From assembly GCF_017357525.1 (NCBI RefSeq), contig NZ_CP036172.1:1958561-2022560 (forward strand): a DNA stretch of 64,000 nucleotides, in the 5' to 3' direction. The position numbers were made by a program, and so were the translations under genes. Every line of letters starts with the position of its first letter. Position 1 is the first letter of the stretch. This document shows, one piece after another, positions 47,257 through 56,212 of the stretch. Origin of the DNA: Methanofollis aquaemaris (GTDB lineage: Archaea; Halobacteriota; Methanomicrobia; Methanomicrobiales; Methanofollaceae). Under the pieces are notes generated by a model. It saw nothing but the letters and a program-made list of their open reading frames with translations. It ran no database searches and was not told the origin of the DNA.

Positions 47257-48564
47257 CTAGTGCTCTTTCTTCAGACCGATGATGGCTGCAGCGAGCACGG
47301 TCCCGAGAAAGGCTATTATCGGGAAGGGAGTCCCCGCCTGAGTCTGAGTAGTCTCAGGATGTGCAGTGAGCGTGCCGTTGACCATCACCGTCGTCCCTGT
47401 CTGGACCAGGAACTCCCCGCTCCAGGTTTCATACCCTTCGAGTTCGAGACTGACTGTGTAATTTCCGGGTTCAAGGTCGGGGACCGTAACCGGGGTCTTG
47501 CCGACGAGTAGGTTGTCCATATAGACGGCGGCACCGGGGGGATTGGAGGAGATGGCCAGGGCACCGGTCGTCGGAGTAGGTTCTTCTGTCGTGGTGGGCG
47601 GCGGCGGAATAGTCGTCGGTGTCTTCTCTGTAGGCTCTACTGTGGCTATGGTGTAGGCACGCACCATGCTGTCCCCACTGCCGGTCACCAGAGTGAGACC
47701 ATCGGATGTGAGGGCAACAGCCCTGATCGCCGCCCCGGTTTCTCCGGTCAGAGTGGTCTGTCCGTTCTGGTCGAGAACAGAGAAAGTCTTGTCAAGCGAG
47801 CCGGTTCCGACACTTCTAGCACCATCTGCCGCAGAGACTGAAGTAACCGATCCACCGGTCCGAAACTCCCAGAGAATTTCACCATCTCTGGAGAAGAGGT
47901 AGGCCCTCCCCTCTGACGTGCCCGCAGCGATATACCGGCCGTCTGGTGAACACGAGACCCCCAGAGCATCCCCGAAGACCCCCCTGGACCAGAGGAGTTT
48001 TCCAGAGGTGTCGAAGAGATAGACCCGGTCGTCGGCAGAACCTGCGGCGATCAGGGATCCGTTCGGGGTGATCGAGGTGGAAAGAACATCATCTCCAGTG
48101 ACAGACTTCCAGAGGATCTTTCTCTCTCCATCGAAGAGGTAGACCCGATCGTCTGAACTTCCGGCGGCCACATATGCTCCACCGTCGGCGACGGCGACGG
48201 CAAACCCTCTCCCCGGCAGGAGATAACTCCAGCGCGCTTCACCATCGATGTCATAGAGATAGACATGATTATCAGAGGAGGCCGCGCCCACCGCGCTCCC
48301 GTTCGGCGCGACCGAGACACTGTTCACGCTTGCCTGGGCCTTCTTTTCCCAGAGCACCTCTCCCTCGCGTCCAAGGAGCGTGACCTTCCCATCATCTCCC
48401 CCCGCCGCTACCGCACCGCCGTCGGCAGAGATGGAAACGCCCCGCACCGTCCCTTCTGTCTCGTAGATCCAGTCAAGGGAGGCCTCTTCTGCGACCACCA
48501 TGCCGCAGAGGAGAGAGAGTGCAACGGCCAGGAAAACCGTTGCCCATTGTTTTTTCTGTGTCAT
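47257..48564 (-). CDS. Secreted beta-propeller protein with PEGA domain and C-terminal anchor
   Basis: A 435-residue surface protein. A signal peptide ('VFLAVALSLLCGMVVAEE', about residues 9-26) precedes seven or so WD40/PQQ-like blades recurring every 40 residues ('DGKVTLLGREGEVLWE', 'DNHVYLYDIDGEARWSY', 'DDRVYLFDTSGKLLWS', 'EGRAYLFSRDGEILWEF'). A Thr/Pro linker near 310-340, a PEGA domain ('GAAVYMDNLLVGKTPVTVPD') and a C-terminal membrane segment ('IIAFLGTVLAAAIIGLKK') follow. The ATG at 48564 gives a clean signal peptide; the longer frame runs into the next gene. The function is unknown; it may be a cell-envelope binding protein. Confidence 0.82.
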   Translation of the reverse strand: MTQKKQWATVFLAVALSLLCGMVVAEEASLDWIYETEGTVRGVSISADGGAVAAGGDDGKVTLLGREGEVLWEKKAQASVNSVSVAPNGSAVGAASSDNHVYLYDIDGEARWSYLLPGRGFAVAVADGGAYVAAGSSDDRVYLFDGERKILWKSVTGDDVLSTSITPNGSLIAAGSADDRVYLFDTSGKLLWSRGVFGDALGVSCSPDGRYIAAGTSEGRAYLFSRDGEILWEFRTGGSVTSVSAADGARSVGTGSLDKTFSVLDQNGQTTLTGETGAAIRAVALTSDGLTLVTGSGDSMVRAYTIATVEPTEKTPTTIPPPPTTTEEPTPTTGALAISSNPPGAAVYMDNLLVGKTPVTVPDLEPGNYTVSLELEGYETWSGEFLVQTGTTVMVNGTLTAHPETTQTQAGTPFPIIAFLGTVLAAAIIGLKKEH

Positions 48565-48590
48565 GGAGGGAGATCTCTCGGAGCCTCTAT

Positions 48591-49133
48591 TTAACTTCGG
48601 CGGATGAAGAGCATTGCACCTATGAGTCCGAGGGCCGCCGCTGCTCCGCCGGCCGATGCTCCTGTTGGGGTCGTTGTCGTGGCGGTCGGCGAGGCGACCG
48701 GGCTCTCCGGTACTGATGTCGTGGCGGTGGCTGTTCCTGTCACCTCCTCTGCGGTGACAATGAAGGTGGTGCTTGCCCGTGCATCCCCTTCCACCCATTC
48801 GACGGTGACCGTGTACTCGTCAGGCGGGAGTTCGGCATCGGTCGTGAACCACCAGATGTTCAACGGCTCTCCCGCCTCGACGCTCACCGTCCCGCTCGCC
48901 CCGGCGGACAGCACCTCTGTCTCTTTCCCGGTAGGTTCGAAGGACAGAGAAGTCACCTCTACCTGGAAGGTATTTCCTGGGGCGATGTTTGTCGTCCCGG
49001 CGATCGTCAGGTTTCCTGTGCTTTCGGCCCAGACTGAGTCGATGGCTATCACCTCGGTTGCCCCGACCGCCGTTCCTCCAGCGAGGAGGAGGATGGTCAG
49101 GACAACTATGAGGCATGGTGTGTGATACGACAT
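48591..49133 (-). CDS. Secreted beta-sandwich surface protein
   Basis: A 180-residue protein with a signal peptide ('LIVVLTILLLAGGTAVGAT'), an Ig-like domain ('VWAESTGNLTIAGTTNIAPG', 'PPDEYTVTVEWVEGDA'), a Thr/Ser/Pro stretch and a C-terminal membrane anchor ending 'LGLIGAMLFIRRS'. The architecture is that of archaeal C-terminally anchored or sorted surface proteins, though no PGF-type signal is visible. The ATG at 49133 is chosen because a TATA box lies 27 bases upstream; the longer frame to 49199 would start before the transcript. It is followed after 26 bases by the propeller gene. Confidence 0.78.
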   Translation of the reverse strand: MSYHTPCLIVVLTILLLAGGTAVGATEVIAIDSVWAESTGNLTIAGTTNIAPGNTFQVEVTSLSFEPTGKETEVLSAGASGTVSVEAGEPLNIWWFTTDAELPPDEYTVTVEWVEGDARASTTFIVTAEEVTGTATATTSVPESPVASPTATTTTPTGASAGGAAAALGLIGAMLFIRRS

Positions 49134-49153
49134 GATCGCGGGTGATCGCTGTG

Positions 49154-49166
49154 GTGATATATGAAG
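49154..49166 (-). promoter_or_regulatory. TATA box of the surface-protein pair
   Basis: On the minus strand 'cttcatatatcacc' is centred near 49160; initiation about 26 bases downstream falls at the ATG 49133, so the transcript is probably leaderless. Confidence 0.5.
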
Positions 49167-49295
49167 ATAGGGGAATGCGGGAGCATGAGTCAAAAGCACC
49201 TCTCGATCTAGTATCGTGTCAATCCCAAAATGTCTGGACCTCCGGGTTCCTGATCACGCTCTTCACGGCGGGGCAGCGATCGGGACCGCTGCTTC

Positions 49296-49412
49296 GTCGC
49301 CGCCCCACCCCTATCCTCATCGTGAGGGGTCCGGGGGCAGCGCCCCCCGGCGCGAGAGAGCATTTTAGAATTCTTTGTCCTTCTGGTGGGACGGCTCGTC
49401 TGATTGACGTTT
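49296..49412. repeat. Dispersed GC hairpin element, single-arm copy
   Basis: The left arm 'cgtcgccgccccacccctat', 'gggtccgggggcagcgcccc' and 'ccggcgcgagagag' (49296-49361) is followed by the inter-arm body ('ccttctggtgggacggctcg', 'tctgattgacg') but no right arm. It lies between gltX and the surface-protein genes; the remaining 49167-49295 shows nothing else. Confidence 0.65.
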
Positions 49413-49463
49413 ACTTCTGAAAAAGTATTCAACACGGCCGAAAAAAGAAAAACGTGGCCTCCT

Positions 49464-51146
49464 TCACCGGTGGGCGAAGAACGCGAAGACCCGGCCGTCC
49501 TCGACCCGGTCGATGCGTGCGAAGCCCACCCGCTCGAACTGGACCATCCCACCGACATGCTCCGCGACCTCGGGCTCGCAGACCCCGGCGATGTCGCCCT
49601 CAGGGGTGCGGAGGGTACACGGAACTCCGTATTCTGCCGGCAGCCACTGGATGATCGGGGCCTTCGCCTCGCGGGCCGCCGCGAGATCGTCGCCTGCATA
49701 GAAAGCCTGCCCCTCTCCTTTCAGTTCGATATTGAAGAGATCTTTGAGGCGGACCATCGCTGCCCCCTTGACCTCGGCCGTCGGGAGGACGATCCCACCG
49801 GTGAAGGCGAGTTTGCGCATCCCCCTCTTCTCGTTGCCAGGATAGCGCGGCACCAGTGCCGTCTGTTCGGGCGCCCCCTCCACCTCGTATCGCACCGGGT
49901 CGGGTACAAAGAAGAACCGGTCCGAGGACTCGTCGATGACCGCCTTGTTCTGGGCGTACAGATTCTCCCAGGAGAAGGATATATCCGTATCGCCGGTTCC
50001 GAGATCGACCATCGCCCTGCGCACCGCTTCAGGCTGGATCCCCCGGCGTGCGATCGCCCGCAGGGTTCCCAGGTGGACATCGTCCCAGCCCGTATAGGTG
50101 CCTTCGTCGATCCCCTGGTGCATCGAGGACGTGGAAAGGACCAGACCCTCGATGGACATCCGTCCATAATGACGATACACCGGCGGCTTCCACCTGAAGT
50201 AGTCGAAGATGTAGCGCTGCCTTCTGGTGTTTGCGATATGGTCCTTACCCCTGATCACATGAGTGATCCCGAGGAGATGATCGTCGACCACCACCGAGAA
50301 ATTCATCAGCGGATAGACCTTCGCGTCGATCCGTGGGTGTGCCGGGGAATCAACGATCCTGAAGATGGAAAAGTCCCTCATCGCCGGGTCCGGGTGTTCC
50401 AGATCGGTCTTCACGCGCACCGTCACCTGTCCCTCGGCAAACCCGCCGGAGAGCATCTGCTCCCAGAGCTCAAGATTTTCCTCCAGCGTATGGGCCCGGC
50501 ACGGACAGGCCTTCTTTGCCATCTTCAGTTCCCGGAACCGCCCTGCATCGCAGGTGCAGACATATGCCCCGCCGAGTTCGATCAACTTCCTGCCCAGGTC
50601 ATAGTAGATATCCATCCGGTCGGACTGGTAGACGACATCGGTCACCCCGAGCCCCATCCATTTGATATCTTCCTGGACCATCCGGTAGGCCTCAGGGTCC
50701 ACCCGGCGCGGGTCGGTGTCCTCGATCCGCAGGACATACCGCCCACCGTACCGCTTCACATAGGCATCGTTGAGAAACGCCGCGCGTGCATGGCCCAGAT
50801 GGAGCGGCCCTGAAGGATTCGGGGCAAACCGCATCACCACGCCGCCCTCGGAATCTTCCAGAGGGGGAAGTTCCTTTTTTGTCTCCTTCTTCTTCCCCGC
50901 GTCCATCTCGCTGACGATCTCGGGAGCAAGCTCGGCGAGTTTCGCCTTCCATGCCTCCGGTGCCATCGCCGCCACCTCGGCCAGCACCTCTTCGAGGACT
51001 GCCGGGAGTTCTTTTGCGTGCGGCCTGAGTTCGGGATGGGTGCCGAGCACCTTGCCCATCACCGCCTTTGCCAGAGGGACGCTGCCATGCTTTGCCGCGT
51101 TTTCGAGCGCGTAGATGGAGAGGATCCGTCTGAGCTCCGCGTCCAT
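49464..51146 (-). CDS. gltX: Glutamyl-tRNA synthetase
   Basis: Charges tRNA-Glu and, in archaea that use the transamidation route, also tRNA-Gln with glutamate. 560 residues, archaeal/eukaryotic type with an N-terminal extension. The HIGH-type motif is 'APNPSGPLHLGHARAA' near residue 111, and the KMSKS-equivalent is 'LSTSSMHQGIDEG' near 345. The C-terminal beta-barrel anticodon-binding domain includes 'VPRYPGNEKRGMRKLAF'. It is the last gene of the long minus-strand cluster, one base after idsA. Confidence 0.95.
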   Translation of the reverse strand: MDAELRRILSIYALENAAKHGSVPLAKAVMGKVLGTHPELRPHAKELPAVLEEVLAEVAAMAPEAWKAKLAELAPEIVSEMDAGKKKETKKELPPLEDSEGGVVMRFAPNPSGPLHLGHARAAFLNDAYVKRYGGRYVLRIEDTDPRRVDPEAYRMVQEDIKWMGLGVTDVVYQSDRMDIYYDLGRKLIELGGAYVCTCDAGRFRELKMAKKACPCRAHTLEENLELWEQMLSGGFAEGQVTVRVKTDLEHPDPAMRDFSIFRIVDSPAHPRIDAKVYPLMNFSVVVDDHLLGITHVIRGKDHIANTRRQRYIFDYFRWKPPVYRHYGRMSIEGLVLSTSSMHQGIDEGTYTGWDDVHLGTLRAIARRGIQPEAVRRAMVDLGTGDTDISFSWENLYAQNKAVIDESSDRFFFVPDPVRYEVEGAPEQTALVPRYPGNEKRGMRKLAFTGGIVLPTAEVKGAAMVRLKDLFNIELKGEGQAFYAGDDLAAAREAKAPIIQWLPAEYGVPCTLRTPEGDIAGVCEPEVAEHVGGMVQFERVGFARIDRVEDGRVFAFFAHR

Positions 51147-51147
51147 C

Positions 51148-52122
51148 TTAGAAACTCCTGCTGATGAAGAACTCCACGAGTTCGTCTAAGTGCTGACGTT
51201 CCTTGCACTCGGGCAGGACCGATAGAGCGCGCCTGGCCGTCGCCACCTTCTCCTCTGCGATCCGGCGGACCGCGTCGACCACGCCGGCCTCCTCCAGTTC
51301 GGCGATTGCCCGGTCCAGTTCCTCAGCGGTGAGGTCAGCCCGGCGGTACCGGGCGAGGTCCAGCCCCTTCTCCCGCGCTGTGATTGCGATGAGCGTCTGC
51401 TTCCCCTCGCGCAGGTCTGAACCACGGTCCTTCCCGCTCTTCTCGGGGGGTGCAAGGAGGTCGATGAGATCGTCCTGGATCTGGAAGGCGATCCCGGCGT
51501 TCATCCCGTACTGGTAGAGAGCGTCAACCTGGACGGCGTTTCCGCCGGCCAGAATCCCGCCGATGGCCGCCGACGCTGCATACAGCGCTCCGGTCTTCTT
51601 CCCTGCCATCTCGATATATTCAAAGCCCTCGACCTCCCTTTCAGCGGTCTCAAAGGTCATATCCTGGTGCTGCCCCTCGCAGATCTCGGCACATGTCCGT
51701 GCAAGCATCGCAACCGCCTTCACCCGTGCCCGATCGTCGGCGACAGCATGGGTGATGAACTCGAAGGCCTTTGCATAGAGAACATCGCCCGCCAGGATGG
51801 CTGTCGGCTCATCCCACTTGACGTGAACCGTCGGCGCACCCCGCCGCGTCGCGTCCCCGTCCATGATATCGTCGTGGATGAGGGTGAAAGTGTGTGTCAT
51901 CTCCAGGGCGATCGCCGCGTGCATCAGGTCGTCGGAAGACCCCGGACGCACCGCCTCGGCCGAGAGAAGGAGCACCGCCGGCCGCAGGCGTTTCCCACCT
52001 GCGAGGAGCAGATGGGCACTTGCCTTAAAAAGTTCGCCAAACGCGTCACCAAAATACCGATCGAGCATCAAGTCGACCTGCTCGGCGGTCCTGTCCAGAT
52101 ACTTTTTGAGATCTTCGCTCAT
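51148..52122 (-). CDS. idsA: Polyprenyl (geranylgeranyl) diphosphate synthase
   Basis: Makes the C15/C20 prenyl diphosphates of archaeal membrane lipids. 324 residues. The first Asp-rich motif is in 'LIHDDIMDGDATRRG' and the second in 'FQIQDDLIDLLAPP'. 'LLLAGGKRLRPAVLLLSAEA' is the family's Lys/Arg substrate site. The ATG at 52122 ('MSEDLKKYLDRTAEQVDLML') is preferred over the longer frame, which enters rnj. It follows the RNase J gene by 17 bases and shares the cluster with mvk, ipk and fni. Confidence 0.94.
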   Translation of the reverse strand: MSEDLKKYLDRTAEQVDLMLDRYFGDAFGELFKASAHLLLAGGKRLRPAVLLLSAEAVRPGSSDDLMHAAIALEMTHTFTLIHDDIMDGDATRRGAPTVHVKWDEPTAILAGDVLYAKAFEFITHAVADDRARVKAVAMLARTCAEICEGQHQDMTFETAEREVEGFEYIEMAGKKTGALYAASAAIGGILAGGNAVQVDALYQYGMNAGIAFQIQDDLIDLLAPPEKSGKDRGSDLREGKQTLIAITAREKGLDLARYRRADLTAEELDRAIAELEEAGVVDAVRRIAEEKVATARRALSVLPECKERQHLDELVEFFISRSF

Positions 52123-52139
52123 ACGAACCAGTTTCTCCC

Positions 52140-53477
52140 TTATTTGATCAACAATCTCTGCCCATTCCTCAGGATGTGGATATCGTTGTTCAGGGTGTAC
52201 CCACACCCCTCTGCGAACCTCAGGTATCCGCCAGTCATCCCGATGTCCCCATGTGAAGGGATGATGTGCTGCGGGTTGAGGAGATGGATCAGTTCATAGT
52301 GGTCTTCCACATAGGCGTGACCGCTCACGTGGAGTTCATCAAAGATCCGCGCCCCTTTCATCCGCAGGAGGGTCTCGACCAGGTGGCGCTGACCATAGTT
52401 CATCGGGTTCGGGATGACCTTCGCCGAGAAGAGCACCTTGTCTCCCTTCGCCATCTGGAACGGTGTGTCGCCGTGGGCTATCCTGGTCAGGATCGCTCCG
52501 GGCTCACCCTGGTGGCCGGTGACGATCGGGACATACTTGTCCTTCCCGTTCTTCATGATCTGGCGCAATGTCCGGTCGACCGTTCGCCGGTTCCCGAAGA
52601 CCGAGAGATTTTTGGGGAAGGCGACGAGTTTGAGTTGTTCCGCCGTCGTCGAGTATCGTTCCATAGACCTACCGAGCAGGACCGGCTTTCTTCCGATCTC
52701 ATACGCACACTCGGCGATGGTCTTGATCCTTGAAATGTGGGACGAAAAAGTCGAGACGATGATCGCACTCTTGTCGTCCTCATAACTGGTCATCGTATCT
52801 CTGACCAGTTCTTTTGCGATCCGCTCGCTCGGCGCTCTGCCCTTCCGCTCGATGTTGGTTGACTCTACGACGAGGGCAACGACGCCCTCCTTCCCGATCT
52901 GGCGCAGCCGCGCAAAGTCGGGCGGGTCGCCGAGCACCGGGGTCCGATCGAGCTTGAAGTCGTTGGCATACACCACCGCCCCGCGCTTGGTGTGGAGCAC
53001 TGCCATTACCGTGTCGATGATCGAGTGCTGCATCCGCACGAACTCGAGAGTAAGGTTCTGGGAGATGCGATACCGGTTGCCGGCCCGCAGCACCTGGAGT
53101 TTGTTGTTTACCCCGAACTTCTGTTCGCCCTGGATCTGCTGTTTGATCAGTTCGATGGTGTAAGGTGTCCCGATGATGGGAGCATTGTAGCGGTGAGCGA
53201 GTTTGGGGATCGCACCGATATGGTCCAGGTGACCATGCGTGCACACGATCGCCTTCACCGTCCCCTCGACGGTATTCATCATGGTGTCGTCGGGGATGGC
53301 CTTCATCTCGATCAGGTCCAGGGAATGCATGTTCTCAAGTTCTGCATCCTCGTGGATCATGATCTGGTCGAGCCGCAGGCCCATATCGAAGACGACGATC
53401 TCCTTTCCACAGCGGACAGCGGTCATGTTCCGGCCGACTTCATTGTAGCCGCCCACTGCAACGATCTCAATATCCAT
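52140..53477 (-). CDS. rnj: Archaeal RNase J
   Basis: A 5'-3' exoribonuclease of the beta-CASP metallo-beta-lactamase family. 445 residues. The zinc motif is 'CTHGHLDHIGAIPKL' near residue 80; 'GGYNEVGRNMTAVRCG' begins the protein and 'VTGHQGEPGAILTRIAHGD' is a beta-CASP block. 'SGHAYVEDHYELIHLLNPQH' gives the late His ligands. The ATG at 53477 has an upstream 'ggagaaag'. It lies between fni and idsA, an arrangement seen in other euryarchaeal isoprenoid clusters. Confidence 0.94.
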   Translation of the reverse strand: MDIEIVAVGGYNEVGRNMTAVRCGKEIVVFDMGLRLDQIMIHEDAELENMHSLDLIEMKAIPDDTMMNTVEGTVKAIVCTHGHLDHIGAIPKLAHRYNAPIIGTPYTIELIKQQIQGEQKFGVNNKLQVLRAGNRYRISQNLTLEFVRMQHSIIDTVMAVLHTKRGAVVYANDFKLDRTPVLGDPPDFARLRQIGKEGVVALVVESTNIERKGRAPSERIAKELVRDTMTSYEDDKSAIIVSTFSSHISRIKTIAECAYEIGRKPVLLGRSMERYSTTAEQLKLVAFPKNLSVFGNRRTVDRTLRQIMKNGKDKYVPIVTGHQGEPGAILTRIAHGDTPFQMAKGDKVLFSAKVIPNPMNYGQRHLVETLLRMKGARIFDELHVSGHAYVEDHYELIHLLNPQHIIPSHGDIGMTGGYLRFAEGCGYTLNNDIHILRNGQRLLIK

Positions 53478-53496
53478 TTTCTTTCTCCTTGTCTCT

Positions 53497-54531
53497 TTAT
53501 TTCCCGAGCATCTGCCTGGTAGCCCCGGTAATATAGGTCCGCGCATGTGCAAGGTCCCGGACACTGCCTGAGCCGGTCAGAAACATTGCGACCCGCAGTT
53601 CCCTGAGGAACGCCCGGACCGTCTGTTCAAGCGCTTCTTCACTCTCCATGGCCGGCCTGAGGAGGGGGAGGGCCATACCCCCGAGGTCGGCGCCGAGAGC
53701 AATGGCCCTGGCAATATCGATCCCGTTCCTCACCCCGCCGGTGGCGATCACCGGCCCGCTGCCGGCCACCTCGCAGAGACTCACCACAGTCGGGATGCCC
53801 CATCCGAGGAAACATTGGCCAAGGGCCTTGAGTGCTTCATCCCCGCCGGTCCGTTCCACTTCGACTGCCGCCCACGACGTGCCGCCGGCACCGCCAAGGT
53901 CGATCGCCGCAGCGCCCGCACCCCAGATGAGACGGGCGGTCTCTGCCGAGATCCCGGCCCCGGTCTCCTTGATGATCACCGGAGTCTTAAAGTCCCTGCA
54001 GAGGTCTGCGATCGCTGCAAGACACCCTCGGGCATCGTGGTCGCCTTCCGGTTGGGTTGCTTCCTGGAGGAAATTGAGGTGGATGCAGAGGGCATCGGCC
54101 TCGATCATCTCAACCGCTCGTTCGGCCCATTCGGCTCCATGGTCGCGGAGTTGCACCGCTCCGAGATTTGCGCAGAGGAAGGCGTGAGGCGCCTCGTCCC
54201 GCACCACCGTAAAACTTTCTTCGAGTTCCGGGTGTTCGAGGGCGGCCCTCTGGGAACCGACGCCCATACCGAGCCTGAATTTCTCTGCGACCCGTGCAAG
54301 TCTTTGGTTCACTTCGGTGGTTGCTGGATGGCCACCGGTCATGGCAGCGATAAAGAGTGGGGAGCCAAGCTCCGCTCCCAGGAAGTGCGTCTGCAGTCTG
54401 ATCCCGTTGAGGTCGAGTTCGGGGAGGGCCGCATGCGCGAGCCTCACGTCCTCGAACCCGGCTCTTCCTGCCTCGACCTGTTTGTTGCAGCAGATCTGGA
54501 GGTGGTCGAGTTTGCGGGAGGATGTCTGCAT
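53497..54531 (-). CDS. fni: Type 2 isopentenyl-diphosphate isomerase
   Basis: An FMN- and NADPH-dependent enzyme interconverting isopentenyl and dimethylallyl diphosphate. 344 residues. 'SSRKLDHLQICCNKQVEA' at the start, 'FIAAMTGGHPATTEVNQRL' near 53, 'ALCIHLNFLQEATQPEGDHD' and 'SGPVIATGGVRNGIDIARAI' are family blocks. The ATG at 54531 leaves 62 bases to the ipk stop; the longer frame overlaps ipk without homology. Confidence 0.94.
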   Translation of the reverse strand: MQTSSRKLDHLQICCNKQVEAGRAGFEDVRLAHAALPELDLNGIRLQTHFLGAELGSPLFIAAMTGGHPATTEVNQRLARVAEKFRLGMGVGSQRAALEHPELEESFTVVRDEAPHAFLCANLGAVQLRDHGAEWAERAVEMIEADALCIHLNFLQEATQPEGDHDARGCLAAIADLCRDFKTPVIIKETGAGISAETARLIWGAGAAAIDLGGAGGTSWAAVEVERTGGDEALKALGQCFLGWGIPTVVSLCEVAGSGPVIATGGVRNGIDIARAIALGADLGGMALPLLRPAMESEEALEQTVRAFLRELRVAMFLTGSGSVRDLAHARTYITGATRQMLGK

Positions 54532-54593
54532 ATCTTTTCTGATCTCAATCCCTCCGAAATGTATCTGGGTGTGCCTGCCGTACTCTCTGGCTC

Positions 54594-55349
54594 TCACCTT
54601 CTGACTATCGTTCCGCCGTGGTCTTTTCCGTTGAGGAAGTCCTCGATTCGGGAGATATGGAATATATGTGACTCCACTCCCGCGTCGGCAAGTGCGAGCA
54701 GTTCGGTGATCTTCCCTTTCATGCCGCCGGTGACGTCGGTGTTCCCTGAACACCCGATAGACAGACGCCCTGCTGAGTCCCTTGTGATCTCCGGCACGAC
54801 CGCCCCGTCGTCGAGGACGCCCGGGACGTCGGTTGCAAGCCCGACCCGTCCCGCTTCAAGCGTGAGGGCGAGGTACCGGATGATCTGGTCACCTGAAATG
54901 ATACAGGCACCGCGGCGTGTGTCCATCACCACATCCCCATGAAGGACCGGGGTGATGCCCAGCCGCACCAGTTGAGCTATAGGTATGCACTCACAGGATA
55001 TGAGTTGTCCGTTTTCGGCACGGCACGCGGCGAGTGGGTGGACTCCGATCGCGTCCACGCCATGCTCGCGCAGCGCTGCCACCACCGCCCGGTTCAGGCC
55101 TGCAACTGCCTCGTGGGTGACAGCGATGCCCGCCTTGTTCTCCCTGTCGACACCTTCCTGGATATGATACTGTTTTGCTTCCGGGTGGCCGCATGATCCC
55201 GCCCCATGGACGAGAACCAGGTGGAGATCGGGCCTGGCTGCGATCACCTCGGCGAGTGCCGCCAGGCGCGCATGCTCGACTCCTCCTGTTCCTGCCTTGT
55301 CGGTGACGACACTCCCCCCGAGTTTTAGCAGCGTGATCTTTTTATCCAT
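54594..55349 (-). CDS. Isopentenyl phosphate kinase
   Basis: Phosphorylates isopentenyl phosphate to the diphosphate in the archaeal mevalonate pathway. 251 residues of the amino-acid-kinase fold. The start is 'MDKKITLLKLGGSVVTDK'; 'LVLVHGAGSCGHPEAKQY' includes the catalytic His, and 'SIGCSGNTDVTGGMKGKITE' closes the nucleotide site. The ATG at 55349 overlaps the end of mvk by eight bases, so the longer frame is rejected. It sits between mvk and fni, its pathway neighbours. Confidence 0.94.
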   Translation of the reverse strand: MDKKITLLKLGGSVVTDKAGTGGVEHARLAALAEVIAARPDLHLVLVHGAGSCGHPEAKQYHIQEGVDRENKAGIAVTHEAVAGLNRAVVAALREHGVDAIGVHPLAACRAENGQLISCECIPIAQLVRLGITPVLHGDVVMDTRRGACIISGDQIIRYLALTLEAGRVGLATDVPGVLDDGAVVPEITRDSAGRLSIGCSGNTDVTGGMKGKITELLALADAGVESHIFHISRIEDFLNGKDHGGTIVRR

Positions 55350-56211
55350 CTTTCTCTTTGCGTATGCCTTTGGTGTCGATTGTGGTGATGATCGAACGTG
55401 CACCCATCGCATCAATCGCACCTGCAACTCTGCTCTTTGCATGTTTAGGGCATAGAGCAACCATGCACCCGCCGCCTCCCGCTCCGGTCAATTTTGCACC
55501 GAACGCTCCGGCCGCCCTGGAAGAGAGCACGAGCTTGGAAAGCACCGGGTGGCCGACGCCGAGGGCGTCGAGGAGAGCATGGTTTATGTCCATGCACTTG
55601 CCGAGTTGTTGCGGTTTGTTCATCGACTTGATCGCCTGGGTTGTCACCGCGCCGATGGCATCCATGATGGGGTCCACGATATCAGGGTTGTGCTGCCGTT
55701 CCTTTGCCACATGTTCCACCATCTTCGCGGTTGAATGGGAGATCTGTGAGTTCCCGATGACCAGGTGGAGGTTCTGTGGAGGAAGTCGACGTTTCGAGTC
55801 GCCGGTGATCAGGACGATCCCGCCGAAGGTCGTGACATAAGTGTCGGTCGGGCTTGCCCTCCCTCTCTGGGCCTTCTTTTCGATGGCAAAGGCGCGCCGT
55901 GCGATCTCGTCTCTTGAAAATCCGAGATCGAACTCGTCTGAGATCGCGGCGAGGGTTGCGGTGGTCACGGCGGCTGATGAACCCAGTCCTGAGGAAGAGG
56001 GGATCTGGGACCTGATGTACACGCTCCCTTTCACCCCGGTTGATCTGAAACACTCTTCGATATAGGGTGAACGCACGCGGGGAGGGTTACGGTGTTTTCT
56101 GACCGTTACGGTGACTCTGGGCTTGATGGCCATTGCCACGCCCGGTTTCCCGTAGACGACGGCGTGTTCTCCAAAAAGGAAGACCTTGCCAGGTGCGCTC
56201 CAGGTAGCCAA
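55342..56211 (-). CDS. mvk: Mevalonate kinase
   Basis: A GHMP-family kinase that phosphorylates mevalonate at O5. 289 residues. 'SAPGKVFLFGEHAVVYGKP' is the N-terminal motif, the ATP-binding loop is 'IPSSSGLGSSAAVTTATL' near residue 66, and 'KLTGAGGGGCMVAL' is the C-terminal motif. It is separated by one base from the memo gene and overlaps ipk. Confidence 0.95.
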   Translation of the reverse strand: MATWSAPGKVFLFGEHAVVYGKPGVAMAIKPRVTVTVRKHRNPPRVRSPYIEECFRSTGVKGSVYIRSQIPSSSGLGSSAAVTTATLAAISDEFDLGFSRDEIARRAFAIEKKAQRGRASPTDTYVTTFGGIVLITGDSKRRLPPQNLHLVIGNSQISHSTAKMVEHVAKERQHNPDIVDPIMDAIGAVTTQAIKSMNKPQQLGKCMDINHALLDALGVGHPVLSKLVLSSRAAGAFGAKLTGAGGGGCMVALCPKHAKSRVAGAIDAMGARSIITTIDTKGIRKEKDG

Positions 56212-56212
56212 T